A stretch of 64,000 bases of DNA. Origin: Azolla caroliniana. Lineage: Eukaryota; Polypodiophyta. Shown here one piece after another: positions 45,918-56,604 of this stretch. Each line of letters begins with the position of its first letter. Within the stretch, counting starts at the first letter, position 1. The notes beneath the pieces are model-generated. The model searched no databases. It was not told the origin of the DNA and saw only the letters and a list, made by a program, of their open reading frames with translations. The DNA is taken from the NCBI GenBank assembly GCA_043228905.1, contig JBHGNT010000014.1, forward strand, positions 18,724,001 to 18,788,000, given 5' to 3'. A program made the translations under genes and the position numbers.

Positions 45918-47396
45918 ATGGCTCAAATTAACGACCCGATGTCATCCGCTCAAGCGGAAGGAACTCAAGGGAATCCTCTTGGACAAATGTCCACTGAGAT
46001 GTATTTGGCACAAATAACCCAATTCCTTAGTTTCACTGCTCAACAGATGACCGAACTTCGGCAATCTCAGAGTGCTCTTGAGGCACGTGTCATTAGTCTA
46101 CAACGTGAGACTAATAGACCTGATGAGCGACAAGGTGAACCATCATTTGTCGTTAAGCCATTTACGGGAGACAAAAAGGAAAGAACCGAAGAAGCAATCT
46201 GCACATGGCTGGGACGATGGGAGTCTCATTTTGAGCTCTATCCCACGCCAGATAGTACGAAGATTGCATATGTCGGCCGAGAACTCGGGGGTAAGGCCGC
46301 CGCCTGGTGGCGTGGCCTCCGTACTATGGGGAAATTGCCCGATACCTGGACAGATTTTGTCACGGTTTTTAAGGGCCAATTTCTGCAACCTCCCTCTCGA
46401 ACCGAGGCAGCACAAGCCTTAATGAACCTCTCTAGCAGGAAGTTTTCCTCGCTAGAAGACTATGTCCACCATGCTAGAACCCAAATCCAAAAATCGGGTC
46501 TAGAAGGGGACAATTGGTTGATAGCTTGTTTTGTCAATGGCATCCCCAATTCGGACTATCACTGGATAGTGCACGATAAGGATCCAAAATCCTTCGAAGA
46601 GGCCGTTGAAATAGTTCTTCGCTATCAACGCACTTCGAAGAAGGACCATAACAAACCCAACGAAGCGCCCGGGACTAAGCAGTTGCAATTTGTTGGGAAA
46701 CGCAAGACACCCAACGAATTCCTGGATCGCGATTGTAAGCGACAACATCCTTTTTGTGTATTCTGCAAAAAGAAGGGTCATACAAAAGATCAATGTCGAA
46801 AGCTCCAACGGAAAGAGCACGACAACAAAGCTAAAGCTGCAGACCATAAAGGTCAGATTCCTAATGTCCTTCAGGTCTATACACATCATTTAAGTAATTG
46901 TCAATGTTCTTTCCCTCACTATGTATTGGGTCCCAATGATTTACTACGTGCAAACGGGTATATCAATGGATCTCCCGTACAATTTTTATTTGATTCGGGA
47001 AGCTCACACAATTTTGTGAATGATCGTTTGGTACAGATATGGGGAATCCAACCCACCGTAAGTGATCACACCTACACGGTGCACTTGGCTGATGGAAGAG
47101 TACAACACATCAACGGGGCGATTCATTCTTTAGGAATTTCTATTGATACCTATATAGAGGAAGTAGACTTCCATGTAATGAATCTTAGTACCACCGATGT
47201 AATACTGGGTTATCCCTGGTTTTATAATAAAAGCTCTTCTTTATTTATTGATTGGGTTCGCCATTCCATTTCTTTTGTACTCAACGATTGTACGCATTTT
47301 ATTCAATGTGTAAAAAAAACAATCCCTCTCGATTGTTTCCTCGTGTCCATCAATATCCGAGTTGTCTTGTTCTACGTTATTTTATTGTGTACTTGA
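45918..47396 (+). CDS. G3 gag-protease
   Basis: 492 codons from the ATG at 45918. The gag domain (about 70-240) has [15 protein letters not shown] and [21 protein letters not shown] knuckle [14 protein letters not shown] lies at about 277-290. The aspartic protease core [16 protein letters not shown] is at about 357 and the flap-side block [14 protein letters not shown] near 435. After that the frame runs into non-conserved residues and stops at TGA 47394-47396, while RT is open in the +1 frame from 47314. The gag product packages RNA; the protease cuts the polyprotein. Confidence 0.9.
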   Translation: MAQINDPMSSAQAEGTQGNPLGQMSTEMYLAQITQFLSFTAQQMTELRQSQSALEARVISLQRETNRPDERQGEPSFVVKPFTGDKKERTEEAICTWLGRWESHFELYPTPDSTKIAYVGRELGGKAAAWWRGLRTMGKLPDTWTDFVTVFKGQFLQPPSRTEAAQALMNLSSRKFSSLEDYVHHARTQIQKSGLEGDNWLIACFVNGIPNSDYHWIVHDKDPKSFEEAVEIVLRYQRTSKKDHNKPNEAPGTKQLQFVGKRKTPNEFLDRDCKRQHPFCVFCKKKGHTKDQCRKLQRKEHDNKAKAADHKGQIPNVLQVYTHHLSNCQCSFPHYVLGPNDLLRANGYINGSPVQFLFDSGSSHNFVNDRLVQIWGIQPTVSDHTYTVHLADGRVQHINGAIHSLGISIDTYIEEVDFHVMNLSTTDVILGYPWFYNKSSSLFIDWVRHSISFVLNDCTHFIQCVKKTIPLDCFLVSINIRVVLFYVILLCT

Positions 47397-50352
47397 TCCA
47401 GACATTCACGTTTACAATATCGATAATGTCCCGATTCAATTAACATATTTTGAACAACAACAACTTGATGAAATCTTAAATGATTTTCATGATGTTTTTC
47501 CAAGTGAACTACCTGATGGGTTACCTCCTAAACGTAATATAGACCATCATATAGATATTGTACCTGGTGTTGCACCAATAAGTATACCTCCGTATCGCTT
47601 AAGTCGATCCGAAGAAGATGAGGTATCTAAGCAACTCAAGGACTATTTACGAATGGGTTATATACGTTATAGTAAATCTCCATGGGGTGCACCAGTTCTC
47701 TTGGTTAAAAAGAAAGAGGGCACATGGCGTATGTGTATTAATTACCGACGCTTGAATAAAGTGACGATCAAGAATTCGTATCCATTGCCCCGGGCTGACG
47801 ATTTAATTGACCGTCTCCAGGGAGCTCGGTATTTTACGAAACTTGATCTCCGTACTGGCTACCATCAAATACGAATAAGTGAGGACGATGTTCCTAAAAC
47901 GGCATTTCGTACGCGCTATGGCCATTACGAGTTTTTGGTTATGCCTTTTGGTTTGACCAATGCTCCGGCTACTTTTCAACAAGAAATGAATGACATTTTC
48001 CGAGAACAACTTGGAAAATTTGTCGTTATTTTCTTGGATGATATTTTAGTTTATAGCCGTACATTACAAGAACATGCTAGACATGTCCGCTTTGTTTTAC
48101 AAACATTGCGTGACAAACAGTTTTATGCGAAGATCTCAAAATGTGAGTTCTTCAAGAAATCAATTACTTATCTAGGACATCTCATAACCGAACGAGGAGT
48201 TGAAATTGATCCTTCTCGCATTGAGAAAATCAAGCTTTGGCCCACTCTTCGGAATATTCGAGAAGTTCGATCATTCCTTGGTTTTGTGGGGTTTTTGCGA
48301 AAGTCTCTTCGTAATTACTCCCAATTGACGACGCCGTTTACTGATCTTTTAAAAGGTCAAACGCGTAAGTCTACAAAACCTATTGTGTGGAATGCTACAC
48401 TAGACCTTGCCTTTAAGGAACTCAAGGACCTGGTTTGCAAGGCTCCTTCACTTCTTTTACCCGATCCTTCAAAACCTTTTGAGGTTGAAACCGATGCAAG
48501 CGATTATGCTATAGGTGCTGTCTTGTATCAAGATGGTAAACCAATAGCATTCGAGAGTAAGAAACTTGATTCTGCTCAATGTCGGTATACCGTTCAAGAA
48601 AAGGAATTATTTGCAGTTATACATGCGCTCAAAACATGGCGCCATTATCTTTATGGAAATCACTTTGTGGTAACTACGGACCACGAGTCCTTGAAATATT
48701 TTTGTGACCAACAAGACCTGAAAGGTCGTAAGGCACGATGGGCTGATCTCATCCAGGACTTTGATTTTTCCATACGATATCGTAAAGGTTCCATGAACAT
48801 TGTCGCTGATGCACTAAGTCGCATCCGTGAAGTTAACACGCTTAGCTTCACTGAAATATCATCAGATCTTTATGATCACCTTCGAGGAAAGTATCCTGAT
48901 GACAGTTATTTCGCAAAATACTGGGCAAGAGTTGAGTCTGGAACAGACACCACCACATCCTCGAAGGAATACTTCCACATTGCTAACGGTTTGCTCTACC
49001 GTAATGGGAAGGTTTGTGTTCCAGATTTACCCGAGGTCAAAAAGAGGATTCTTTTTGAATGCCATGATGCACCCTCAGCAGGGCACCCTGGAATACATCG
49101 TACACTCATTCTCATCTCCACTCAATTTTATTGGCCTAAGATGCGTCCTGACATACATAGCTATGTGACTAAATGTCAGCAGTGTCAAGTTAACAAAGCC
49201 GAGCGACTTAAAGCCGCAGGACTTTTACATCCCTTGGACATTCCCAATAATAAGTGGGAAAGTATATCCATGGATTTTATTGTTAGCCTTCCTCGCACCC
49301 AAAAAGGTCATGATGCCATCTGGGTTGTCGTTGATCGACTAACTAAAATGGCCAGATTTATTGCTACTAAAACCACGGTAACAGCTCCTGAATTGGCTTA
49401 CCAATTCGTTGACGAATTGTTTCGTTTTTATGGGTTACCGATGGATATCGTGAGTGATCGAGATCCAAAGTTTACTAGTGACTTCTGGACACAAGTCTTT
49501 AAGAAGTTAGAAACTACGTTGAGCATGAGCTCCACGGATCATCCTCAATCCGATGGACAGACAGAACGAGTAAATCAAATTATTGAGGACATGCTTCGAG
49601 CATACGTTGGTGCAAAACCAACAAAATGGGAACGTTATCTCCCAATTTTGGAGTTTGCTTATAACAGCTCCAAGCATACGTCGACGGGATATAGTCCTTT
49701 TATGTTGATGTATGGTTTTCAGCCACGAGCCCCGATTGATGTTAATATACATCATGATGAGTTGCGAAGTACGCAAAACTTTCTTCGGGATATGCAAGAT
49801 ATGTTGCATATTGCACGAGATAATATAAAAACAGCTCAAGATAGAGCGCGTTTTTATGCCGATCATCATAGGCAACCTCGTGTATTCAACCCTTGACAGA
49901 AGGTATTTTTACGTGTACCTCACAATTCTAAGACATTGTCTACGGGTAAGTGCGCTAAGTTAGCCCCACGGTTTTGTGGACCTTTTACAGTCCTCAAACG
50001 CATTGGGTCATCAGCCTATCGTCTCGCTCTTCCCGATGGTGTCGGAATTCATCCAGTCTTTCATGTCAGTCGTCTAAAAGAACTTCTAGGTTCTGGCGAC
50101 AATACAGTTACGACTGAAACTCTGGTTACTTCTGAAGAATTATCTTCTAAACCACATGTACCAGAAAGAATTCTCGATGTTAAAACAAAAAAATTACGTA
50201 CTAAAGAAATCCGAGAATTCAAAATAAAATGGATGGATAAATCAATAAAAGATGCCACATGGGAACGCGAAAATACACTTAGAACTAACTTCCCTAACTT
50301 TCCATTGCAAGAGTGCAATGTTTTAAAGAGGGGGAGTATGTTACGGGCATGA
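47314..50352 (+). pseudogene. G3 pol (RT-RNase H-integrase-chromodomain tail), one nonsense codon
   Basis: Open from 47314 to 49893. RT is at 47640-48060 (FLDDILVYS at about 48030), RNase H at 48480-48830 ([27 protein letters not shown]), the HHCC site at 49050-49195 ([21 protein letters not shown]), and the integrase core at 49270-49570 ([29 protein letters not shown]). TGA at 49894-49896 falls where related elements have Trp. The frame then continues in register to 50352 with PFTVLKRIGSSAYRLALP and a chromodomain-like PERILDVKTKKLRTKEIREF...WE end. The natural stop is inside the 3' LTR. Only the nonsense codon and the gag junction stand between this copy and a full set of domains. Confidence 0.88.
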
Positions 50353-50793
50353 CCATATAATATCACGTGGTAAGAATTTACCGTCGTATTCTATACACGT
50401 GGATAAGTGTGAGGGTTAAATGAGAGTGTAAAGAAGGGGAGGATTACTTTTAATCCTCGGGATTGAGACAACCCATTAGGTCAAGTGTGAACTTGCCTGG
50501 GGGCCTTGGGTATCGCTATAAATAAGAGGCCTAGCTACCCTCACTTGATCATCTTTTGACTACATCGAGACTCTGCTCGTGTGGTGGGTCAACTCTTGTA
50601 GCGAGCGCGCCAGCACCAGGTACGACTCGACGCCACGGCGGTGGTATGGGACGCCGATCGAGGCTCGAGTCCGTCTCGATCCCTTCGCTCGGGGGTGGTC
50701 GGGTGGATCGGCACCCTTCTTTCTCTTTCTCCTTTCTATCTTTCATTTCTTTATCCTTATCTTAAGCTTACATTAGTACTATGATCTATAATA
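50339..50793 (+). repeat. G3 3' LTR
   Basis: 455 bp, same length as the 5' LTR and, read base by base, without a difference. It is followed directly by the GA microsatellite of copia C's LTR. Confidence 0.93.
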
Positions 50794-51149
50794 GAGAGAG
50801 AGAGAGAGAGAGAGAGTAAGACACACTATATTTCGAAAATTATATGAATACTTTGTGTTCTCTGTCTGTGTTTTTACAACGCGCTCATCAGCGCTATTTA
50901 TACAAGTTCACACGGGACTGTTAGAAGTACGATGTACTTCAATGCTCACACGAGCATCTGACACTAACTACGAGACTATAACTGCCTAGTAGTCTAACCT
51001 ATACTAGGCTTCTGGTTACGGATTGGATCCGGCATACCGGCTCCCCAACTCACCGGTCCTTACTGCTTACCGGCTCGGTTGCTCACCAGCATACCGATTT
51101 ATCTCGCTTATTCAGCCGATCCGGCTCCGGTTGAGCTTGCCGCTCAACA
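50794..51149 (-). repeat. Copia C 5' LTR, outer part
   Basis: It matches the 3' LTR at 38015-38390 with a few substitutions. On the minus strand it begins TGTTGAGCGGC at 51149. It is separated from the inner part by G3. Confidence 0.85.
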
Positions 51150-51822
51150 TAATTATTTGCAAAAAGAGTTACTTGTGTCTTCTCGACTTGGTTATTATGT
51201 TGGCTTGGAAATGAGAGATTGCACTCTCAGTTTAATCAATTGTTTCGTTTGGGGGTCAACGAGGTGAGAGATATAGTTGATGTTCAAACTCAACGAATTT
51301 CAGAGTTTCTTGAAGCTCGACAATTATAATTTATTATGCATCCCACCCAATCATGGGTTTATTTGGCAACAACTAGAAAATATTGCATTGATGCAAGGTC
51401 CTTTATCTTCACAAACAGAAGAGCAATTGTGGGTTGATTGATGTTTATGGGGACAAATGTCATTTTTACAAGTGATTACTAATCCCTTGTATCATTGTTA
51501 CGCTGAGTTTCTTCAATGGTTATCATCTAAGGCTGAACAATAATGGGAAATACATAACTTTGATCATGGACAATGACAAATCTTAAACGTAGCCGACATT
51601 GTAAATTGCCACTTGTTGCAAAGGTCTTCCTTCATTTGGAGGGTTCTGATTGGGAGTTCACATTTGGGATTAACTCTAAAGCGAAGTGGACTAACAACAT
51701 TCAATTGCATCTTTTGCACAGTTCAAATCGAAGACAATACTCATTGTTTCATACAATGTCCGATTGCTTGTCTAATTCGGGGTTGCATTTCTCAAATTTA
51801 GCATTATTTGACCCCAAGAAAG

Positions 51823-52489
51823 TGTTGGGATTTCGGTCCCTCCGGATGGGATGTCCGGAGATGAATGACGGCAAGCCCGGTTGCGATTACGGAACCGGAT
51901 GATGAATAGTACCCGGCATGAAGCCGGATGAAGAGACCCCGGTTACGGAGCCGGATGACGAAGACCCGGCTACGGAGCCGGATGATGAAGACCCCGGCTA
52001 CGGAGCCGGATGATGAGTGTACCCGGAGAGAGATCCGGATGCGGGGACATATTTGTGAATATGTTTGCCAAGAGCCCTTGAGGCTATATTTGTAAATAGC
52101 CCGAAAGTCATATGTGTATAAATATGACTTAGGGCAAACAGTTTTAAGTTGTTGCTCATTTTCTGTTTTCACGAAGAGGGAGCGAAGTGAGAGCAGCCGA
52201 GAGAGTGTGAGAGAGAAGGAGGAAGGAAGAGGTCGACGCCTCTGTGTAATACCGCCGCCTGTGGCGAAGACAACGAGCTCAAGGTCGTCGCCTTGCAGCT
52301 CGCCATTGTACATTCCCGTGTATAGTGATCGTTGGAGTCTTGCACTCCCGTGGTTTTTCCCATTTAGGGTTTTCCATGTGAAACATCCAGTGTGCCCTTC
52401 TCTCTATTGTTTTTCGTGCATTGTTGTATTTCCCGTTTACTGTGAATCGATCCTGTTCCTCGGTTGTGGCCGAGCACGGATTTCCTACA
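51823..52489 (+). repeat. Copia D 5' LTR
   Basis: TGTTGGGATTTCGG to GATTTCCTACA. U3 has a block of CCGG-ended hairpins (about 51877-52015). The TATA box TATAAATA is at 52117-52124. The late LTR holds CGCCGCCTGTGGCGAAG and TTTCCCATTTAGGGTTTTCC. Confidence 0.95.
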
Positions 52490-52520
52490 AACTGGTATCA
52501 GAGCGAGGTTAACACAGAAA

Positions 52521-55500
52521 ATGGAAGGCGGCGGTAGTGGGCCTCCGGGCATGATGGTGCTGAATGCGCAGAACTACGCCGACTGGAAGATCAAGATGGA
52601 AGATCTTCTAATTGTTCGGGACCTGTACGAACCGATTGACAGGTCGGAAATACCGAAGGGAGTACTTGAGTCGGAATGGAAGCTTCTGAACCGGAAAGCC
52701 GTAGCGACGATCCGGCAATATGTCGATGTAAGTGTCCTGCAACATGTGGCGAACGATACGAACGCCTATGAGATGTGGCGGAAGCTGTCCGGACTGTATG
52801 AGAGGAAGAATGCGTTGAACCAGACCTCCCTAATGAGGAAGATAGTGAATCTTAAGTACCGGGACGGCGAGAGCATGGTCGAACACGTAAGCACGTTCAT
52901 GGGATTCGTGAACCAGCTTGCGGCGATCAAATTCCCGTTGGAGGATGCAATGCAAGCCATCATTCTGATGTGTACATTGCCGGAAAGCTGGGAGAACTTG
53001 GTGGTGACCCTCAGCACCTCCTGCACCGAAGATAACTTGTCTCTACAAACGGTAAAGACAAGTATTTTGAACGAAGAAGCGCGTCGGAGAGATAAAGAAC
53101 CGGCCTCCGACTCGAAGGCGCTGCTTACCGAATCGGAACGGGGAAGACAATGGAACCGGAGTCCGCAAAGACGGGAGAAGTCGGGGACCCGGTCGCAGTC
53201 AAGAGGAAGGCCCACATGCTTCCACTGTGGGAAGCCGGGGCACTTCCGGAAGAACTGTCGGCATTACCGAAAAGACAACGGAGCCGACGACATCGATTCG
53301 AAGAAGTCACCGGAGAGAAACGGTGCATACCGGGGAGCCACGGACCGGAGAGGTCCGGATCGGCGAGGGCAGGACCGGAAAGGAACAACGGCACTCGCGG
53401 CAAGTGAAGAAGAGATAATGCTCATTACCGAAGAGAGGGAGCTGAACCTTGCCGGTGAAGAGATGACCTGGGTGGTCGATTCCGGAGCGTCGTTCCACCT
53501 GACCCCGGAGAAGAAATACTTCTCATCCTACACAGCCGGTGAGCACGGCTGTGTTCGGATGGGAAATGAAGGAACATGCCGGATTGCCGGCATAGGAGAC
53601 GTGTGGCTGATGACATCAACCGGATGCAAGATGCTGCTGAAGGATGTTCGACACGTTCCGGAGGTCCGATTGAACCTGATTTCGGCCGGGAGGCTAGACG
53701 ATGAAGGCTACACAGGTAGCATCCGGAACGGCGTAATGAAGTTCAGCAAAGGGAGCCTGATAGTGGCTCGGGCCCGGAAGATCAACACACTGTACTTGAT
53801 GAATTCCCGGCTATGTCCGGAGGAGCTGAACGTGGCAGCTGACACTGCCGGTGAACTGTGGCACAAGAGACTGTGCCACATGAGCGAGAAGGGGATGAAG
53901 AGGCTTGCAGAAGACAACCTCATTCCAGTGAAGCATGTGCACCTGGAGAAGTGCACCGATTGCCTGGCCGGTAAGCAGAACCGAGCCTCCTTCCACTCAA
54001 GGCCACCGGCGAGACGTAGTGCACCATTGGAGTTGGTGCACACTGATGTGTGTCAGGTAGAAACGAAGTCACTTGGCGGAGCCCAGTACTTCGTGACATT
54101 CATTGATGACCACAGCCGGAAGCTGTGGACGGCACTGTTGAAGACAAAGGACCAAGTATTGTCCGTCTTCAAAGAACTCCACGCGAGAGTGGAAAGAGAA
54201 TCCGGCAAGGAGCTGAAAGCGATACGAGCGGATAACGGAGGGGAATACCGGGGGCAGTTCCAGGAGTACTGTCGCTCGAAGGGAATCCGGCTCGAGTTTA
54301 CTGTGCCGAAGACGCCGGAACTAAACGGGCTGGCCGAGAGGATGAACCGGACCATAATGGAGAGGGTCCGGAGTATGCTGGCGCATGCGAAATTACCCAA
54401 GGGGTTTTGGGCTGAGGCAATGTCGACAGCGACATATGTGATAAACCGATCACCCTCAGTACCTTTGGACGGAGACACGCCGCAGAAAGTGTGGACCGGT
54501 AAGGAAGTATCCTACCGGCATCTGAAGGTGTTCGGGTGTCTCGCATACGTGCATGTGGCAAAGGACCGGAGAGGAAAGCTAGATCCAAAGACCCGGCCAT
54601 GCATATTCCTCGGTTACGGCGACGACGAGTTCGGCTACCGAGTATGGGACCCGGTCGACAAGAAGATATTCAGGAGTCGAGACATCATCTTCATGGAGGA
54701 CAAGACGCTCGCCGACTTGGAGTCGGAGAAGAAGATGAAGAGCTCCAAGTCGATCGGTGAGGATCAACTCTACGAGGAGCAGTCCCGACCGGCAAGGGAC
54801 CGGTTAGCACTCGAGGATCCGGCCGAAGACGGTGAAGAAACAGAACCGGCCGAGGAAGATGAAACTGATACCGGAACCGGCCCCGATCCCGAAATGGATT
54901 CGGACGAAGAGGAAACGGAGGAGCCGGTTACCGAAGCTCCGGAACGGAGATATCCTCTAAGAGAGAGAAGGGCCCCCCGGAGATTTCCGGAACCAGAGCA
55001 CGTGCTGCTAACCGACGAGGGGGAGCCGGAGAGCTTTGAAGAAGCGAAGCATGAACCCCATAGCCGCAGGTGGTTAAGTGCCATGCAGGAGGAGATGGAT
55101 TCCCTGCATGAGAACCACACATATGAACTTGTGGAGTTGCCGAAAGGAAAACGGGCACTCCGTAACAAGTGGGTGTTCAAGCTGAAACCGGGAGATGCCG
55201 GAAACCCCCCGAGATACAAAGCCAGGATCGTGGTGAAGGGGTTTCAGCAGAAGAAGGGCGTCGACTTCGACGAGATATTTGCCCCGGTAGTGAAGATGAC
55301 CTCCATCCGGACGGTGCTGAGCATAGCGGCAAGCATGGACCTCGAGGTAGAACAGATGGACGTGAAGACGGCATTCCTTCACGGTGACCTCGAAGAAGAG
55401 ATCTACATGCAGCAACCGGAAGGATTCGAGAAGAAAGGGAAGGAGCACCTGGTATGCCGGTTGAAGAAGAGCCTCTATGGTTTGAAGCAGGCTCCCCGAC

Positions 55501-56594
55501 AATGGTACCGGAAGTTCGACTCCTTCATGACAGACGAAGGGTACCACAAAACGCAGTCCGATCACTGCGTGTTTGTGAAGAAGTTCGAAGGAGGAGACTC
55601 TCTGATACTCCTTCTGTACGTGGACGACATGTTGATCGTCGGACGGGACCAGGTCAAGATACGGATGCTGAAGAAGGCTCTACACCGAACCTTCTCAATG
55701 AAGGACTTGGGTCCAGCGAGACAAATACTAGGGATGCACGTCATCCGGGACCGGAAGAAGAAGCAGTTGTGGCTGTCACAGGAGAAGTACGTGACAAAGG
55801 TGCTTCAACGGTTCAACATGTCGGAAGCAAGACCGGTCGGATCAACCCTCCCGACAAACTGCAAGTTATCCGGCAAGCAAAGTCCCAAGACAAAGGCTGA
55901 GAAGGAGGACATGATGAAAGTACCATATGCCTCTGCCGTCGGAAGCTTGATGTACGCAATGGTGTGTACAAGACCGGACATAGGATATGCAGTCGGAGTG
56001 GTGAGCCGGTACATGAGTAACCCCGGCAAGGAGCACTGGAACGCGGTCAAATGGACACTCCGATACCTGAAGGGCACGGCAAACGTGTGCCTCCGATTCG
56101 GCTCCGGTAAGCCCGAACTCGATGGATTTACCGATTCGGACATGTCGGCTGATGCAGATACCAGCCGGTCCACATCAGGGTATGTGATGACGTATGCAGG
56201 GGGAGCTGTTTCGTGGCAGTCGAGGCTGCAGAAGACGGTTGCGTTGTCAACCACGGAGGCGGAATACATGGCGGCTGTTGAAGCCGGCAAGGAAATAATA
56301 TGGATGAAGGACTTCATTAGAGAGCTCGGTATCCAGCAGGAGGAGTACCGACTCTACTGCGACAGTCAGAGTGCCATCCACCTTGCGAAGAACGCGGCCT
56401 ATCACTCCCGGACGAAGCACATCCAACGAAGATATCACTGGATCCGGGAAAGGATAGAAGACCAGGAGTTCGTGTTGACGAAGATCCACACGGACGAGAA
56501 CGGGTCAGATATGCTGACCAAAGTGCTCACACCCGACAAGCTAGAAGCATGCCGGAAGAGGATCGGATTGGAGAGACATCCCATGCCGAAGTGA
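52521..56594 (+). CDS. Copia D gag-pol polyprotein, 1357 codons, intact
   Basis: The start ATG at 52521 follows the primer site by 16 bases and matches copia E's start; the upstream ATG at 52464 lies in the LTR. Domains: gag (about 10-215); CCHC knuckle CFHCGKPGHFRKNC (about 233-246); protease VVDSGASFHLTP (about 317); integrase with H-H-C-C (HKRLCH...CTDCLAGKQ, about 455-495) and its core (HTDVCQVETKS, TFIDDHSRKLW, RADNGGEYRG, ELNGLAERMNR); an acidic linker; RT (KWVFKLKPGD, MDVKTAFLHGDLEEEIYMQQ, LYVDDMLIVG); RNase H (TDSDMSADADTSRSTSGYVM, STTEAEYMA, YCDSQSAIHLAKN, KHIQRRYHWIRE). It stops at TGA just before the purine tract. Protease cuts the chain into working proteins; RT and RNase H make cDNA and integrase inserts it. 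Confidence 0.97.
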   Translation: MEGGGSGPPGMMVLNAQNYADWKIKMEDLLIVRDLYEPIDRSEIPKGVLESEWKLLNRKAVATIRQYVDVSVLQHVANDTNAYEMWRKLSGLYERKNALNQTSLMRKIVNLKYRDGESMVEHVSTFMGFVNQLAAIKFPLEDAMQAIILMCTLPESWENLVVTLSTSCTEDNLSLQTVKTSILNEEARRRDKEPASDSKALLTESERGRQWNRSPQRREKSGTRSQSRGRPTCFHCGKPGHFRKNCRHYRKDNGADDIDSKKSPERNGAYRGATDRRGPDRRGQDRKGTTALAASEEEIMLITEERELNLAGEEMTWVVDSGASFHLTPEKKYFSSYTAGEHGCVRMGNEGTCRIAGIGDVWLMTSTGCKMLLKDVRHVPEVRLNLISAGRLDDEGYTGSIRNGVMKFSKGSLIVARARKINTLYLMNSRLCPEELNVAADTAGELWHKRLCHMSEKGMKRLAEDNLIPVKHVHLEKCTDCLAGKQNRASFHSRPPARRSAPLELVHTDVCQVETKSLGGAQYFVTFIDDHSRKLWTALLKTKDQVLSVFKELHARVERESGKELKAIRADNGGEYRGQFQEYCRSKGIRLEFTVPKTPELNGLAERMNRTIMERVRSMLAHAKLPKGFWAEAMSTATYVINRSPSVPLDGDTPQKVWTGKEVSYRHLKVFGCLAYVHVAKDRRGKLDPKTRPCIFLGYGDDEFGYRVWDPVDKKIFRSRDIIFMEDKTLADLESEKKMKSSKSIGEDQLYEEQSRPARDRLALEDPAEDGEETEPAEEDETDTGTGPDPEMDSDEEETEEPVTEAPERRYPLRERRAPRRFPEPEHVLLTDEGEPESFEEAKHEPHSRRWLSAMQEEMDSLHENHTYELVELPKGKRALRNKWVFKLKPGDAGNPPRYKARIVVKGFQQKKGVDFDEIFAPVVKMTSIRTVLSIAASMDLEVEQMDVKTAFLHGDLEEEIYMQQPEGFEKKGKEHLVCRLKKSLYGLKQAPRQWYRKFDSFMTDEGYHKTQSDHCVFVKKFEGGDSLILLLYVDDMLIVGRDQVKIRMLKKALHRTFSMKDLGPARQILGMHVIRDRKKKQLWLSQEKYVTKVLQRFNMSEARPVGSTLPTNCKLSGKQSPKTKAEKEDMMKVPYASAVGSLMYAMVCTRPDIGYAVGVVSRYMSNPGKEHWNAVKWTLRYLKGTANVCLRFGSGKPELDGFTDSDMSADADTSRSTSGYVMTYAGGAVSWQSRLQKTVALSTTEAEYMAAVEAGKEIIWMKDFIRELGIQQEEYRLYCDSQSAIHLAKNAAYHSRTKHIQRRYHWIRERIEDQEFVLTKIHTDENGSDMLTKVLTPDKLEACRKRIGLERHPMPK

Positions 56595-56604
56595 AGGGGG
56601 AGTT

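Larger units (their letters stand above)
43776..50793 (+). mobile_element. Ty3-gypsy chromovirus G3, young, nearly intact
   Basis: 7018 bp with two 455-bp LTRs in which I can see no difference. Order: 5' LTR, primer site TGGTATCAGA (44233), 1.7-kb leader with hairpin repeats, gag-protease, RT-RNase H-integrase, C-terminal chromodomain-like tail, purine tract AAGAGGGGGAGTA, 3' LTR. RT text ([29 protein letters not shown]) is that of ordinary plant chromoviruses, unlike G1. One TGA and a gag/pol frame change are the only lesions. No clean target duplication: flanks are GTGTG and GAGAG in a GA microsatellite. Confidence 0.93.
38011..51149 (-). mobile_element. Ty1-copia element C, minus strand, interrupted by G3
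   Basis: Minus-strand order: 5' LTR (51149-50794, G3, 43775-43706), primer site TGGTATCAGAGC (43705-43694), gag, protease, integrase, RT, RNase H, a C-terminal extension, purine tract, 3' LTR (38390-38011). The 3' end of the element is duplicated by 195 bp (38391-38585), giving an extra partial LTR and purine tract. The 3' LTR is cut at its GA microsatellite, so the element's outer end and target duplication are lost. Gag and pol contain stops and a frameshift; the element is dead. Confidence 0.88.

Noticed and set aside
52464-52520. Upstream ATG of copia D as the translation start
   Set aside because: It lies in the LTR and primer site; the ATG at 52521 matches the start in copia E.
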